From Coptis chinensis (lineage: Eukaryota > Streptophyta > Magnoliopsida > Ranunculales > Ranunculaceae): 64,000 bases of DNA. Shown here one piece after another: positions 23,770-37,370 of the stretch. Numbering within the stretch: the first letter of the stretch is position 1; every line of letters starts with the position of its first letter. The notes under the pieces are model-generated. The model saw only the letters and a list, made by a program, of their open reading frames with translations, was not told where the DNA came from and made no database searches. Both the position numbers and the translations under genes were made by a program. Location: the NCBI GenBank assembly GCA_015680905.1, contig CM027377.1, positions 8,456,501-8,520,500 on the forward strand, in the 5' to 3' direction.

Positions 23770-24620
23770 TGATTCATCATCACCGCCATGGATGACATTA
23801 AGTTCAAAGAAAAGCTTGAATCACCTATGCTTGATGGACCACCTAAAGAGCTTAAGAAGGAGCCACCTAAGCTAGAATTGAAGCCTTTACCGCCTACACT
23901 CAAGTATGTTTTCTTGAAGATTTGGGAACCTACCCAAAGAGTCATTGCATCGATTTGACTAAGGAGCAGAATCCGTGTTAGTAGCACTTTTAAAGGAACA
24001 CAAGTCAGCTATAGGTTGGACAATTGATGATATCAAGGGATCAGCCCTATGATAGTTCAACATAGGATTCATTTGGAAAAGGATTCCAATACTTCTAAGC
24101 AACCACGAGGAGGCTTAATCCAAGATGAAGGAAGTAGTTCGAGAAGAGGACGCCAAACTCCTTGATACCAAAGATTATCTACCCTATTTCCTCGATAGTC
24201 AACGGGTTAGTCCAGTTCAAGATGTGCCAAAGAAGTCCCGAACCATAGTAATCGAGAATGAGAACAATGAGTTGATTCCAACCGTGATTCAGACCGATGG
24301 AGAGTTTGCATCGATTATAGGAAGTTGAATAATGCATCGAGGAAAGATCATTTTCCATTGCCTTTCATCGATCGATATTAGAAAGATTAGTTGACAAGCT
24401 TACTACCACTTTCTTGATGATTACTCGGATACTTTCGCATCCATATTCACCCCGAGGACTAAGAGAAGACATTCACATGTCCTTTTGAGGATTGTCTACA
24501 TCATCTCTCCTTAGTCCTTAAACGCTGTTCGCGATACCAACTTAGTTCAAACGAAAAGTGTCACTTCATGGTAAAGGAAGGGATACCATTGAAGGAATTC
24601 TAGTAGATCGAAATAAAATG
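23770..24620 (+). pseudogene. Element D reverse transcriptase remnant with internal deletion
   Basis: The linker ELKPLPPTLKYVFL-like sequence lies near 23877-23915. The RT fingers motif CIDYRKLNNASRKDHFPLPF is readable at 24307-24366. The palm part is collapsed: only an FTCPFE fragment, LVLKRC and EKCHFMVKEGI (about 24550-24580) remain, and the catalytic YxDD segment was not found. RNase H and integrase are not recognisable beyond this point. Confidence 0.75.
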
Positions 24621-26002
24621 TCTACAGAAGTAAGCATATTGTCGAAAAGATCAGTTTTAAGATGGAAACCTAAGTATCCCCCACCGTTAGTTTATGGGAT
24701 TTACTCCCCTCGCTGACCTTCAAAGGAAGATTATTTCTATGGCTCGTGTAGGTTCGGTAAAAGTCCATTTGCACATAAGAGGAGAGTGTGTAAGCTTAGG
24801 TTGTCAGAAGAATTGCCATTCTCAAACTTGTCCCGGGTTACAGCCATTAAGAGAAAATTGTTGTTACAAGGTATACTTTTGTCAATCACATGCCGAGAGA
24901 GATCGGAAGAATTCCTACAAAGTGGAACCGAGGGGTGGGAGTACTAGTCTTGAGGATCCGACTATAAAGGACTCAAAAGTCTTGAGGATCCGACTTTAAA
25001 AAGACTCACATTATGTCTTGGGGATCCGATAAAAGACCTAAAAATTTATTTCTTGAACTAATTTCGATATTCGCATCAATGGTAATATCCTACCTTTTCT
25101 CATCCATTTCATTTACTTTTTATACATTGAGGTCAATGCATGCATAAGTAGGGGAGGGTGTACTTGAGAAATGAATTTCGAAAATTAGTTTTCAAAACAA
25201 AAATATTTTTGTTTCTATATCAAGAAGATGAGAAAAAATGAATTTTAATGATGAGTCCGAGATATAGATTCTATAATCGCTTTTAGTGTGAGTTTGATAG
25301 ATAGTTGATATTATTGATTTCATTACCACTTAGACTATTTATTATGCTCGACATAGTTCTTATTGATAGAATTCTTTATCAAGGCACCACCATAATACTT
25401 GGTCAGCTTTGTGTACTTTTTTTAGAAGAGAGATTTAAAACCCCCAGTAAACCGAAAGTAGAATTTTAGAGTTAGCCCGCGAGACTTGAGCTTTATACTC
25501 ATTTTTTGGAAAGTTCTTACTTAAAAAATCCGAAGTCTTACTGACTCATCATCTTTCAGTTCTTTATGTCGTTGTAATATAGTCTCATTATTCATTAATT
25601 TGGTTAATCACGGCGACATCAACTGGGGAGATAGCCATTAGGTCTTGTAGTCTATTCAAAACAGTATCATACCGATAAGTCAAGTAGTGAACCCATTCAA
25701 ATTTTATCCCACCTAGTAGGACCATCATGTTAAACCCTTTTGAGCCTTACAATAAACCATTTTCTTTCATAAAACCCTTTACCCGTCACCCAACTCCAGA
25801 CAAAGAGTATAGCCAAAATCTTTATCAGCCATACCCATATGTTTCTGAGAATACGAGGGGCACAAGGAGGAAGAAAGACCACAAAAGGAAGATTACAAGG
25901 AAATATCAAAGAGATACAATGAAGTCCATCATTCTGTTCAAAGTGAAAGAAGCTAGTGGAAAACAAGCATATCCAGTACTAATCAAGGATATACCACCGA
26001 AG

Positions 26003-26055
<53 letters not shown>

Positions 26056-26933
26056 AACAGAATGGATGGAAAAGCTAAGATAAAGGAAGAATTTTCTCTG
26101 CAATGCAGAATTTGAAGAAATCTTCCAAAGAAAGAAGCAAAACCCTTAGTGTTTTCAGAAACAACCTTAGAATCCTTTTCACCTTTCCTTCATAAACCAA
26201 TACCCAAGCCAAGTTACAACCCATGACTTATCATTACAAGATGGTACCTAAGTCTAGAATAGGTGAGAGGATGCTAAAGTGAAGGACCTCGACACTTCAT
26301 ATGTGATTGACATTCTTTCCATGAGACTAATTTTATTCAAAGTCCTGTTTTTCAAGGTAGTATGTGGGATGTTCAGATGCATTATTCTTTTCCCCACATA
26401 CATGAGGTAAAATAGTAGACCATCTTCCGAGAGATTCTTTTCTCGGAGTATGACCGGTGAGGATTGAAAGTCGAGATTATCTACCTATGGTAAACTAGGG
26501 ATTCCGCTTCTTGGATAGAGAGTATAGGAGATTGACTAAGTATACACATAAGTCTTGATTGAGAATTTTGTCAATTTTACTATCTCCCATCATAATCTAT
26601 GAGTCTTTGCGTGAAATGTAGTTAGCAATGGAGACTAACTATTGGGGTAAGCACTAAGTGGGTAAGGAATTTCTCTCTCTGAAAATACTATCATTCTTAA
26701 ACATGCTATTGATTGATTTTGTGGGTATATATCACCAAAAACCCTCACGACTATAACTCGCCCTTTTTGGGGAACTTAAAGGTTTAAAGCCTTGTTGCAT
26801 ATATGGTAAATGCAATCGCGATGCCCCAAAAAATGAGTTAGGATTTTATTTTTGTTATTAGGATGTGATTTTGATCACTTATTTATTTTTATCTTATTTC
26901 CTAAGAGACTAGCAAAAGGCTAGTTGGGAGTTG
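24621..26933 (+). other. Element D 3' region: relics, GGATCC repeats, A-tract, conserved block
   Basis: Three imperfect copies of TCTTGAGGATCCGACT-like sequence lie at about 24944, 24979 and 25014 (spacing about 35 bp). A 47-base A-run occupies 26007-26053. The stem-loop block lies at 26721-26815. No intact gene is present; the open frame 25727-26008 ends in the A-run and is not recognised. Confidence 0.55.
26721..26933 (+). promoter_or_regulatory. Element D conserved 3' stem-loop block and polypurine tract
   Basis: GTGGGTATATATCACC is followed by a CCTTT...AAAGG stem (26762-26782), then TTGCAT...ATGCAA (26795-26815). ACTAGC...GCTAGT (26908-26924) comes next, directly before the purine run TTGGGAG and the LTR at 26934. 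It has the same order and spacing as in A and E. Confidence 0.65.
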
Positions 26934-28506
26934 TGATAAGTGCTCAAAAAGCTATTTTAACCCTCGATTATGCCTCTTGTTTAGCCATCTTAGTGGACTA
27001 ATAGTGTTTATAAGTTGTGTTTTAAGATTCTACAGTGAAAAAGAGAGTTTTGTAGAATATTAGAGAAAATGGGGTAAAATGAAGCAATTGAGCATCAATG
27101 ATCACATGGGAGGTCCGTGGACAATCATGGAGAAGGCTAAGAAATTGAGCTATTAAATATGCGACTTGGACCTATTTTAAAGTCTATTTGGAAGCCCAAG
27201 GCCAAAGGATTCGCTGCTTGGACCAAAGCCCGCAAAAGAGGATAAAAGGATAGAGCGTAAGAGAGAAAATCGGCTTATCGCCCTGGACGATGGATCGAAA
27301 GGCCCAGACGCGATTGATTGCATCTGGGACGATAGATCGAACGGCCCGCCCGACGCATGAATCGACAATCGTAGCCAATTCCTTCTCAGTTTGAAGACGA
27401 AGTCGGACTCTCGAAGAAACCTATTTGTATTAGGAAACAAATGACGGTTTGGAATGTTTCTAGAACTCATTGTAACCCCTATAAATAGAGGACCTAAAGT
27501 GCCTCATGTAATGGGCCAATTCACTTATATTCTTGTCTCCTTAACTTGAGGCAGAGAGATTAATAATAAAAAAGATCGGTTTTAACTAGTCGAGTCTTAA
27601 TAAATTAGTCTTTCTAGTCTTATGTTCTTCAACTCTTCTTCTTCTCGCTCTTCGTGTTCTTCCTTCTATATGGAAGGCTAATCTTCTCCTTCAAGGGAGG
27701 AGAGATGAAGCCGCTTAAGGTTTAATGATTCTTCCGGTTCATGGTGTTCTTCAATCAGGTTAGTTCTTTATGTTTGTAGTTATTAGTTCCATTTCCCACA
27801 CCGGGATGGAAGTATAGAATAGGGTTTATGTTTTGCAATATTAATATCATGCTAGTGTTCTTTACTTTTCTTCTAGTAGTGTAATTCTTTAGAGTTAGGG
27901 AAGTATTCTTTGTGTTGCCTTTTGAAGGGGTAGCTCAGTGGTGGCTGCCTAGGGAAGTATTCTTTGTGTTTTGCCTTAAGTGGTGATTCATTGAATGGTC
28001 TGTCCTATTAGAAAGTACTCCTTGATGTTGCTCTTGGTAATACATTGAATGGCTGCCCGAGCTTACATAAAAGGAAAGAAGATTTTAATAGCATAAACAT
28101 AAGAACAACCTTAAGTAGAGTTAATTGTTAACGATGTTTCATCCAAAAGGGCGGCGGCTTTCTTTCGATTGCCTAATTGTAGTCTACTTGTAAGAACAAC
28201 CATGAAGCGTAAGGTCATAGATTAAAAGTATTGGTGGATTCTAATCTCTTGAATTCTCTCTCTTATAAATTCTCAATAGTTTAGTTAATTTAGCTTAGTT
28301 TAGCATTAGAATCTACAATCTCTACAATATTAGTTTTAATCCCTCAAACCCCTTTCCAAATTCTCGTTTCTTCACATAACATACACTTAAAAGTGGAACG
28401 ATACCCTACTCATCCTTTACTTATTGAGGGATAATTAGGTTTTGATACGCTTCTCTTTTGTTCAACGACCATACCACATCTAACACACAAAAGAGAGGGT
28501 AGGTCA
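26934..28506 (+). repeat. Element D 3' LTR
   Basis: 1573 bp, TGATAAGTGCTC...GGTAGGTCA, followed by the target duplication TGAGT at 28507-28511. Confidence 0.93.
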
Positions 28507-29945
28507 TGAGTCCAACGATATATTTGCATGTTTTGTGTGCAATTTATTGTGCCACGCTAATGTGACATTAGTATATATATTTGATTAAGTTTATTTGCAA
28601 TTGTAGGCCCAAGCCCAAACATTAGAATGGACGGTCCAAATTATTAATTGACTTAGTGAGGTGACGGTCAAGAATTGATCAAGAATATTGGGTCAGATAT
28701 TGTTTGGGAATATTCTCGGTATCTTTAATTTACACCAATTCATGTTCACAAGATCATATCTTTATATTATTTCCCAAGTCAACTTTCCTTGTTTCCATTT
28801 TCTACCCATCCAAATCATTTCCAAGCCATTATATTTCCACCAAATATTTTTTCCTTCCATTACCATTAATTCTCAATATTTCCCATTCCATAAACACCAT
28901 GATATCATTGGAAATAATACAAATTGAAGATTAAGGACAAGCCCGGATTGGAAAGCTTCTCAAGATTTTATGCAAGAGAATATTTTGCTTGGTGTTTAAA
29001 TATTTTGCTACCATTTTCAATTGTTTTGAGAAGGAAAGTTTCCTATTGCTAGCACATTGTGAGCCTATAAATACAGGCCTTTAGGGAGGATTCTCTCCAT
29101 TCTCTCCACTCTTCATTCACTCCTTAGCTCAATTCATAATTAGATTTATTAGTAGAGATAGAAGTTTTAGAAGAACTCACTGTAGAAGAAGACACTTACG
29201 TAAGTTATTTCATTATGAATAAAATTTATATAGTTTCTTCATTCTACATGTCTCTAACTTAATTTCTTTTATAGCTAGGATTTCAAAATGTAGTCAATAT
29301 AATGATTGTGTATTTTTTTTCTTAACTTCATTCATTATTGTTTTGCATATCAAATAATTTTAGTTCTAATTACGAGAGTACACCTTTAGTTTTAAATATT
29401 TAATTAATATCTTTCATTGTGTGTATTTAATTTGACGCATTATACTTAGGTTGAGTCCTTTGATAGTGTGTACTTATTTTGCCCTGCAATAGTTAGATTT
29501 AATTTATTGAAGGTTAAAAAGGTTAGGAATTAAAGTTTATATATTTTACGTTAATATTGATGTCTAAAGATAGATTATCCGGATTAAATGCATCTAGCCA
29601 TGGTTTAATTTGAGTTATATAAAATGAATAAAATTGAGAAAATTGTGCATGAATTATATAGATAAAACCTTGAAATCCTAGACTTCAGTTATAATCGTTT
29701 AAGTACCAATTATTTTTATCGCTTTATTTTCATTAGTTAGAAATTTCACCAAAAAGAAATATTAAATTATTGTTCTAGTTGGTAAGTCATTTTAAATAGA
29801 ATATAAATTAAATTAGTCTCTGTGGATATGACCCTAGCTACTTAGCACTATACTATTCATTAAGTATTAAGTAGGAAATTAATTTGTTGATTTTAAGTGC
29901 GATTTACAATGATATTGGCATTGACCAATCATTTGCACTCGATCA
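28507..29945 (+). repeat. Element E 5' LTR, remainder
   Basis: Resumes with the duplicated TGAGT and matches 48170-49607. In the first 420 aligned bases I count 11 differences, 10 of them transitions. It ends GATCA at 29945. A TATAAATA box at about 29069-29075 and GAGGATTCTCTCCATTCTC downstream look like the core promoter and transcript start region. Confidence 0.92.
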
Positions 29946-29946
29946 T

Positions 29947-32900
29947 TGTCACGCCCAGAGACCCAACACACATCCCGAGGACGTGGAATGAATCTCGAGG
30001 CAGACACCTATCCCGATTCTACCGAAATTTCGGCAGAGTTTCCTTTGTTTGATCGACGCGTTAAGAAACCCTAAAACCTGTGTCATAACCTGTCATAAAC
30101 CCTGGACATCTTATAATTCCCTTCCAACAACCATACATACATCCAACAACCATATATACTACACTTAACTCTAACTACTACAGGGATATGACGATATAAC
30201 TACAAAACAAGGAGAACCGTTGCCAAATACGATTATTACATCAAAATGACCTAGCTCTCTATATATACAACAAAAGAAACTAGTCTCTTTCTATACAACC
30301 AAAGGAAAAGAGCTAGGCTCATTATATGCAGCAAAAGAATAACCTAGGTCATCTCTATACAAATCCAAATATAACCTTGACTCGCCTCTCACAAGCATAA
30401 GGGAATCCTCCCAAATCACCATACCCGTCATCACTAGGGTTAGGGAAACCCTCCTCCGCAACTGGCTCGTCTGAAATGTTAAGTAGGATGAGCAAACAAC
30501 TATGCCCAGTAGAAACGCACATAGCCAATAAATAGACTACTTATAGAAAACATTTAAAACATGCAGGGTTCTATAATAGTATTCAAATATTGTGATTATG
30601 TATATATACATCACTAACTAGCAGAAATCATCTCGACATGCTTCATTGATATTCAAAATAGAGTTTTCACAATCATCATACAACTATTGTGGCCGCTGCA
30701 TCCTATTAGAATGGTGAAGTGGGTACGACCGTACCACCAACCGCGGAGCAATCTCGGTTCAAGATTTCCCCGATTGAACCATGCACCGTTATTTTCCTGA
30801 TTTTACCGGCAGGGAGCTGAAATGCCGTTGTTGTGTTCGTACACACAAAATCCCCAAAGCTTTTAGGGCTCAGGTGGGCCCTGTGACCACGACCCCCATA
30901 CGGGCTGTCACCTAACTTACGGTGGTCAACCGTTCGACGACCGCAGACCGCCGGATCCTCGACACATCCAGAGTGGACTAAACTCTCACTCCTCGTCTAA
31001 ACCTCATCGAGGTAGCATGTAACCCCACACAAGCTAATCACCAAACAAATGGACACGTACGCATAAGCATGGTTATCTAGAAAAGTAGAAAAGGAATTCC
31101 CGACTACATCCAGTGATGCATCCCTTTAAAGGTGGCCCACCACCTCGAAAGGTGTACACCACGTTTGGAATCTAGAGCTTAACCATTGTCTCCGAAATGC
31201 GACAACTGCCTTCCTTCTTTATAGAATTCACGGTTCCTTTTCTAAATCTCCTCGTGATAAACATAGTAATATCTATATATATATACTCAGATATACCGAT
31301 TATTTTCAAATACTCTAGTTACATATCTAGTTTTTCTTTTAAAACGTTGATTATATAGGTGTGAGTTCCTAGATTTCCCGAAATCGAAAGCGTAACAACC
31401 TATGACTCCCAAACGGGCGATCATAGTAAATAACAGATGATTCCCAAACGGCTAATCATCGTAAATAACACGACCATCCCGGGACCAATCCAGAACTTCA
31501 AGCACCTAGTTACAAACAACCGGGTAATCCTTACCCAAGATTACAAAATCCATCTCTGTCTCCTACCAGGACAAGAGACGCCAACCTTTCCCCAAAACCA
31601 GTTTTTCACTTTTAACCAAAACAATCCTCTAGCTACCCCGATTTTGAAAAAACCATTTCACGAAAAGCTATCCATATACTTAATTCATATCGAGGAAAAC
31701 TACAATGCAAAAACATGAATATCATATATACATGCATGGTTGATAATGAAAACTATTTCTTAACATTTTAAACAACTCAAATCATGCATGAAAATAAGCA
31801 GACTATATATATTGGTATGTAGGTTCCTACCTTAGCAAGCTCCGTTCTCCTCAAGCCCACTTAACCGAATCGAGCCCGCTTAACCTAATCCCCTCAGATT
31901 TACTCCTACACATCATATATATATCGTCGTCGACCATTAGAAGTTATCAAACGAGCGAGAATTCTATATATCTAACGTCGAAAAGAATCTCGACGCTAAG
32001 TATTTGGTTTCGGGTAAATTTTTATCTAACTACCGTTAACAGAGCTACAGGCCATTTCTGGCACTGTTACTCTGACGGTCTCTACGGGCTATTTCGACCA
32101 TGGCAGGCCCTCATATCGACGCCAATCCTATCCCCTCTCAATTCAAATTCGAAATTTCAACTACAAACAAATTCCACTCTTCATTCACATTAAATTCTCG
32201 CAATATTTACTGTTGTTTTCCTTATCAATCGTTCATTACTTAATCTACTCTTAAACAATTATAAACTGACATGAACTGCTCAAAATCGAGTGAATAGCCG
32301 AAGATTCTTACCGAATCAGCAACAAAAATCGTTCCTAGCTTGCTGTTCCACCAAAATCGTAGCTCTCTCCTTCCAACCCGAAGCTCTTGCCGACATTAAA
32401 CAACCAATTCCAATTATTATTATCATTTTTCTTTCCAATACCACTAATGAACTCGAAATCGAAGTTTATACTATCGATTTGTGGCGAAATTACTAACCTT
32501 TTCGCGAAAACCCGACGCTCTCAAGAATTTTCGGCTCCACCACTGTTTCCCTCCACTTTAACTCCTCCAAACTGCCACTGCGCCGACCTTCACACCCCCC
32601 AACACAATCAAATTCAGCATTACAATCTCAAGAAATCGAAATTGAAGCTACTATTTATTTGAAACGAATTCAATCTCACCTCTCTCATGAAATACGCCAA
32701 ATTCCAACGTTTTTGAATCCCCACACTTGCTTTGGGTGTTGTTAGGATTAGTTGTTCAATTCTTGGGTTGAATCGGTTGAGAGGAATTACCCCAACTGCC
32801 GCGATTTGGCTTGAGATGCTCAATTTTTAAGAGATTTGAATTCTCTCATTTGGGTTTAGTGTCTATAGGTTTGGGTGTGAAGAATTTATGGTTGGATCGA

Positions 32901-33438
32901 TGTGAATGGAGAGGATTTTTGGTTTCTCTCTCCTAGGTTTTTGTTACTGTCGAATTGGGGAAGAAGAGGTTGGTTTCGCGATTTTTGGGTTTGCTGATTT
33001 TCAATTTTTCGGTTTCGCGATTTCGTGGGTTCAATTTGGGCCGATATATTTGGGCCCAAGCCCAATATATCCGAATTAGCCTTAACGCCCTACTTAGACT
33101 CCTAACCACTAACGAAATTGACGTCGCGTCGTAATTATTTTTCGGCCCATCCCGCTAAATTTAGTCTTCTATATTCTATCTCACCGCAGGCTATACAATA
33201 ACCCACCCCTGCGTGTAAGCTGTTAACTCGTGCCAGCTTCGACGCAGAAAACCGCTAACCGGCATTTTGTCAAATTTTCGCCTATGGTCGCTTACCTAAC
33301 GTGACTTATGAGTCGGAGTCAAGTTTCGGTAAGTTACGCACGTTTGAAAAATAAACCCGACAACCACTTTACATAACCGACCCTAGAGTTGATATGAAAT
33401 TTACAAAATTACCCTTAATAATATTTCAAGTCTTTACA
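29947..33438 (-). repeat. Tekay-2 3' LTR
   Basis: TGTCACGCCC...GTCTTTACA on the plus strand. It is next to the polypurine tract on its right (minus-strand AAGGAGGGTAGGA at 33439-33451). It pairs with 38638-42141. Confidence 0.95.
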
Positions 33439-33486
33439 TCCTACCCTCCTTAAAAGAAAATTTCGTCCTCGAAATTAAATCATACC

Positions 33487-34700
33487 TTAGTTCTCGAACA
33501 ATTCTGGATATTGTCGCCTCATATCGGCTTCTTTCTCCCAGGTTGCTTCCTCTACATTGTGATTTCTCCATAAGACCTTTACCAATGGAATGACCTTGGA
33601 CCTCAGTCTCTTCTCTCTCGCATCTAGGATCTGAACTGGCCCTTCGGATAGGTAATGTCTTCTTCCAACTCCAACGATTCCAAATCAACAATATGTAGTG
33701 GATCCGCTCATACTTTCGTAGCATTGAGATATGGAACACGTTATTAAAACCTGATTGACCTTTCTGGTAGCTCGAGCTTATAAGCTAGCTCAGAGATCTT
33801 CCGAATAATCGGGAATGGTCCCACATATCTAGGTGCAAGTTTCCTTTCATCCCGAACCTCTCAATACCCTTCTTCGGAGATACTTTCAAGAATACCACCG
33901 TCACCTTCATAAAATTCCAAGGGGCGCTCACTATCCGCGCCATAGCTTTTCGGCGACTGCGGGGCTGTGAGCAACCGATTCCAGTATCACTCGATCTTCT
34001 CCGGTGGTGTCACTAACCATCTCTCGCCCCAACATAATACTATCTCCGGTTTCACCAACAGAGGTGTTCGCAAGGTGCGCCATACAACGCCTTCAAACGG
34101 AGCCATACCAATACTAGATTGGTAATCTGTTATTGTAGGCAAACTCAGCCAATGCCAAATGAGTCTTCCAACTACCCCCAAAATCAAGCACGCAAGCCCG
34201 AAGCATATCTTCGATGATTTGGATGACTCTTTCCGATTGCCCATCGGTTTCGCGGATGAAATCTTTGTCTTGAATTTCAGTTTGGTCCCCGATTCCCTTT
34301 GAAGACTTCTCCAAAATGAACCGGTAAATTGAGTACCTCTATCTGAAATTATAGAGAGTGGTGCCCCATGCAACCCTCGATTACATCTCCGACACGTAGA
34401 TCCTACTTAGCTTTTCAGCGAGTAAGTAGTCTTAACGGGTATGAAATGGGCGACTTGGTCGGGTCTATCAACAATGACCCATATAGAATCCATTCCTCAT
34501 CGGGTCTCTTCGGAACCCCGGATACAAAGTCCATGGTTATATTCTCCCACTTCCATTCCGAATCTCCAGAGGTTTAAGAAGACCGGGTGGTCTATGGTGT
34601 TCGACTTTCACTGTTGGCATGTGGCACACTTCTTCACATATTCCGCATGTGTCGCTTCATGCCCGCCACCAAAACCGGCGGCGTGAGATCTCGTACATTT
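33487..34700 (-). pseudogene. Tekay-2 integrase and chromodomain (broken)
   Basis: The stop of the polyprotein is the TAA at 33489-33487. Fragments in different frames include VFHISMLRKYE (33739 downwards), [19 protein letters not shown] (34373-33987, part of the catalytic core), and [15 protein letters not shown], [27 protein letters not shown] pieces in another frame at 34314-34114. The CHD lies at about 33490-33580. Frames shift at least four times relative to Tekay-1, mostly by single bases near CG-rich spots. Confidence 0.83.
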
Positions 34701-36260
34701 TGGTACCACCGGGATGAATGGTATACTTCCGATCTATGTGCCTCCTTCAAGATACTATTCATAAAGAGTGATCAAAAGGTACCCAAATTCTTCCTCTGAA
34801 TCACGATGCTTCCGTCTCCGGATTTTTCCCAATCAACATCCTCAGCATTATTCACATATCCTTGGTACCTAGGTCCATCCCTCGAGGTATTCTGAGCATT
34901 CACAATCTCTTGAACCAAGGTGTTTTCTGCCGTCAGCGTCATCGTGCTAAATAACAGGCATTTCGGGATCTCCACTTCCATTTCCGTGATTTCAAACCCA
35001 TAAGAAGCAGCAGACTCCAGCAATTGCCACTCCTTCATCATCATCTGAGCACAGACATGTTCTCGCTTCCTACTCAATGCATCGGCAACTACATTTGCTT
35101 TACCCGGATGGTATTGCAATGTGAAGGTATAGTCCTCCATGTACTCAACCCATCTCCTGCGCCTCATATTCAAATCTTTCTGCGAGAACAAGTACTTGAG
35201 ACTCTTGTGATCCGAGAATATCTCAAACTTCTCACCATACACATAATGCCTCCATATCTTTAGAGCATGAATGATGCCGCTAACTCCAAGTCATGAGTAG
35301 GATAATTCTTCTCATGGGCATTCAATTGTCTAGGCAGCATCTGCTATCACTTGGCCTTCTTGCATTAAGACACATCCTAACCCGGTGTTAGAGGCATCGG
35401 TATAAATCACATAGCTCTTCTCCGGATCTGGAATAGTCAAAGTCGAAGTATTTTGTTACCAATCAGCGTCTTTAGCTCTTGGAAAGCTTTTTAGCATGCC
35501 TCCGTCCATTCAAACTTCACATCCTTCGTGTCAATCTAGTTAAGGACGACGGCTATGCTAGAGAATCCTTCTACAAAAGCGGCGGTAATACCACCTTGAT
35601 CCCAAGAAACTCTCGATTTCCGTCGACGCGTCGGTCTCGACCAATTATTCCTTTGCCTCTATCTTTGAGCGATCCACTTTGATTCCATTCTCCGATGACA
35701 ACATGCCCTAAGAACCTCATTTCATTCAACCAGAACTCACACTTGCTGAACTTGGCATAAAGGCGATGATCAACTAATGTTTGGAAGACAATCCTCAAGT
35801 GTTCCTTGTGTTCCGCCCTAGTCTTGGAATAAATCAAGATGTCATCTATGAATCACGATAACAAATTGATCTAGGTATTTCCACATCACTTTCGGTGCAT
35901 GAGATCCATAAATGCAGCGGAGCATTGGTCAATCAAATGGTAACACCAAAACTCAAAATGCCCTAGCCGTGTGCGAAAGTTTGTCTTCGTATATCTTCTT
36001 CCGAATTCTCATCGATGGTAGCTTTGTTCGAGATCTATCTTCGAGAAATACTTGGCACCCCTTAACCGATCGAATGGTCATTAATCCTAGGCAACGGATA
36101 TTTGTTCTTGATAGTCACATTATTGACTTCCGATAATCCACACATAGCGAAATGACCCATCCTTCTTCTTCACAAATAACACCGGTGCTCCCCAAGGTGG
36201 TGGCTTTCCCTTATAAACCCCAATCTTTTCAATTCATCTAATTGGGACTTGAGTTCTCTC
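34701..36260 (-). pseudogene. Tekay-2 reverse transcriptase and RNase H (broken)
   Basis: RNase H (35242-34772) reads [20 protein letters not shown] and [16 protein letters not shown]. The RT thumb-side segment (35837-35571) reads [20 protein letters not shown] and [15 protein letters not shown]. The catalytic FIDD lies just upstream at about 35840-35852. The fingers region (about 35930-36260) is in several short frames. Confidence 0.84.
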
Positions 36261-36397
36261 ATTTCGAGGAGGAGCCATTCGATAAGGAATCATCGAAATA
36301 GGCGGCGTTCGGCATTAGATCTATTACAAAATCTATCTCACGCCGGGAGGCAATCCCGCAATGCATCCGGGAACAACTGCGCAAACTCACTAACTTC

Positions 36398-37330
36398 TGA
36401 GGAACAAGCTCGGAAGATTCAAACTTCGCCCCCGGAGACTAAGACCAGCTAGCAATCCATTATCTATCATACTTGAAGTCGGACTTGGCCTTCACCACTT
36501 TCGAGATACCGTATTTCTAATCCCCTCAAACCAACCTCCAGTGTCCCGTTACTTTCGGCGTCAGCTGTCTTGGCAAAACAATCTACATGGGCATGATACT
36601 TCCTAACAAATCCATCCCTACGATGATATCGAAATCTTTTAGGTCCATCACCGTTAGATCGACTATCATCTCCCTATCACCTATCTTTATCACCAATGGT
36701 GACAAACTTCAAAGAACATAGTTTTCTTTCCTAGAGGAGTAGATAGAATAAGCTTCCTCCCGGTATTAACTACATCAAACCAAGAATCTCCACCATATTT
36801 TTAGCAATGAATGAATGAGTAGCACCATTATCAAACAAAACATGCACCTTATGAGTAAACAAACATATCATACCTTCCACCACTTGATCGGTAGCACCGA
36901 TATCTGCCCCCATAGCATTATATACCGTGGCTTCCTCTTGGGCGATCGCGGGGATCCACAACTTCTTCCTCACGGCACTAGATAATACACCTTGGCCTCG
37001 TGGGTCTCGTTCCACCCACGAAGTGGACTTGGGACAAAACCGCTTGATATGCCCAACTTCACCGCAACCATAGCAAACCACACTCTCTCCCACGTGTACT
37101 CACGGGGTATTACAGATTGCAATCTAGCTCTCTCGACCCGAGGCCTCAAATTCTGCAGCGGGTGCTCGGTGCGAAGGGGCGGTACCCTCGGTGGCCTCTG
37201 TGATCCACTCATCGGTCTCCATGGTGGTAGACTCTGTCTTTGGCTAACCACATTCAAACCCACATTATGCGACTGGTGCCCTCCACGTGGTGCCTTCTGA
37301 ATGAATAGGTACGGCCTATACATCTGTTGT
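36398..37330 (-). pseudogene. Tekay-2 Gag C-terminus and protease, active site reading DNG
   Basis: The zinc knuckle CYGCGEVGHIKRFC lies in the 37093-36770 segment, followed by LFDNGATHSF. The family has D-T-G at the catalytic position, and Tekay-1 reads DTG with otherwise the same neighbourhood. The 37323-36970 frame covers the Pro/Arg-rich linker. Either the protease is inactivated or this is a base error. Confidence 0.83.
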
Positions 37331-37370
37331 GCCCCGAACCACTACCACCCCGTAAAACCGCCTCTTTCCG

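Larger units (their letters stand above)
19007..28506 (+). mobile_element. Element D: degenerate Athila-like LTR element nested in E's 5' LTR
   Basis: 9500 bp from TGATAAGTGCTC to AGGTAGGTCA-type ends, with flanking duplication TGAGT at 19002-19006 and 28507-28511. The LTRs are 1583 bp (5') and 1573 bp (3'). The interior keeps recognisable gag, zinc-knuckle, protease and RT fragments in the correct order, but none is open for long. Most breaks are one- or two-base deletions. RNase H and integrase are not recognised. Confidence 0.93.

Noticed and set aside
28688..28934. Overlapping open frames near the start of E's LTR, repeated at 48318-48662
   Set aside because: They are AT-rich LTR sequence, in two frames at once, upstream of the likely transcript start.
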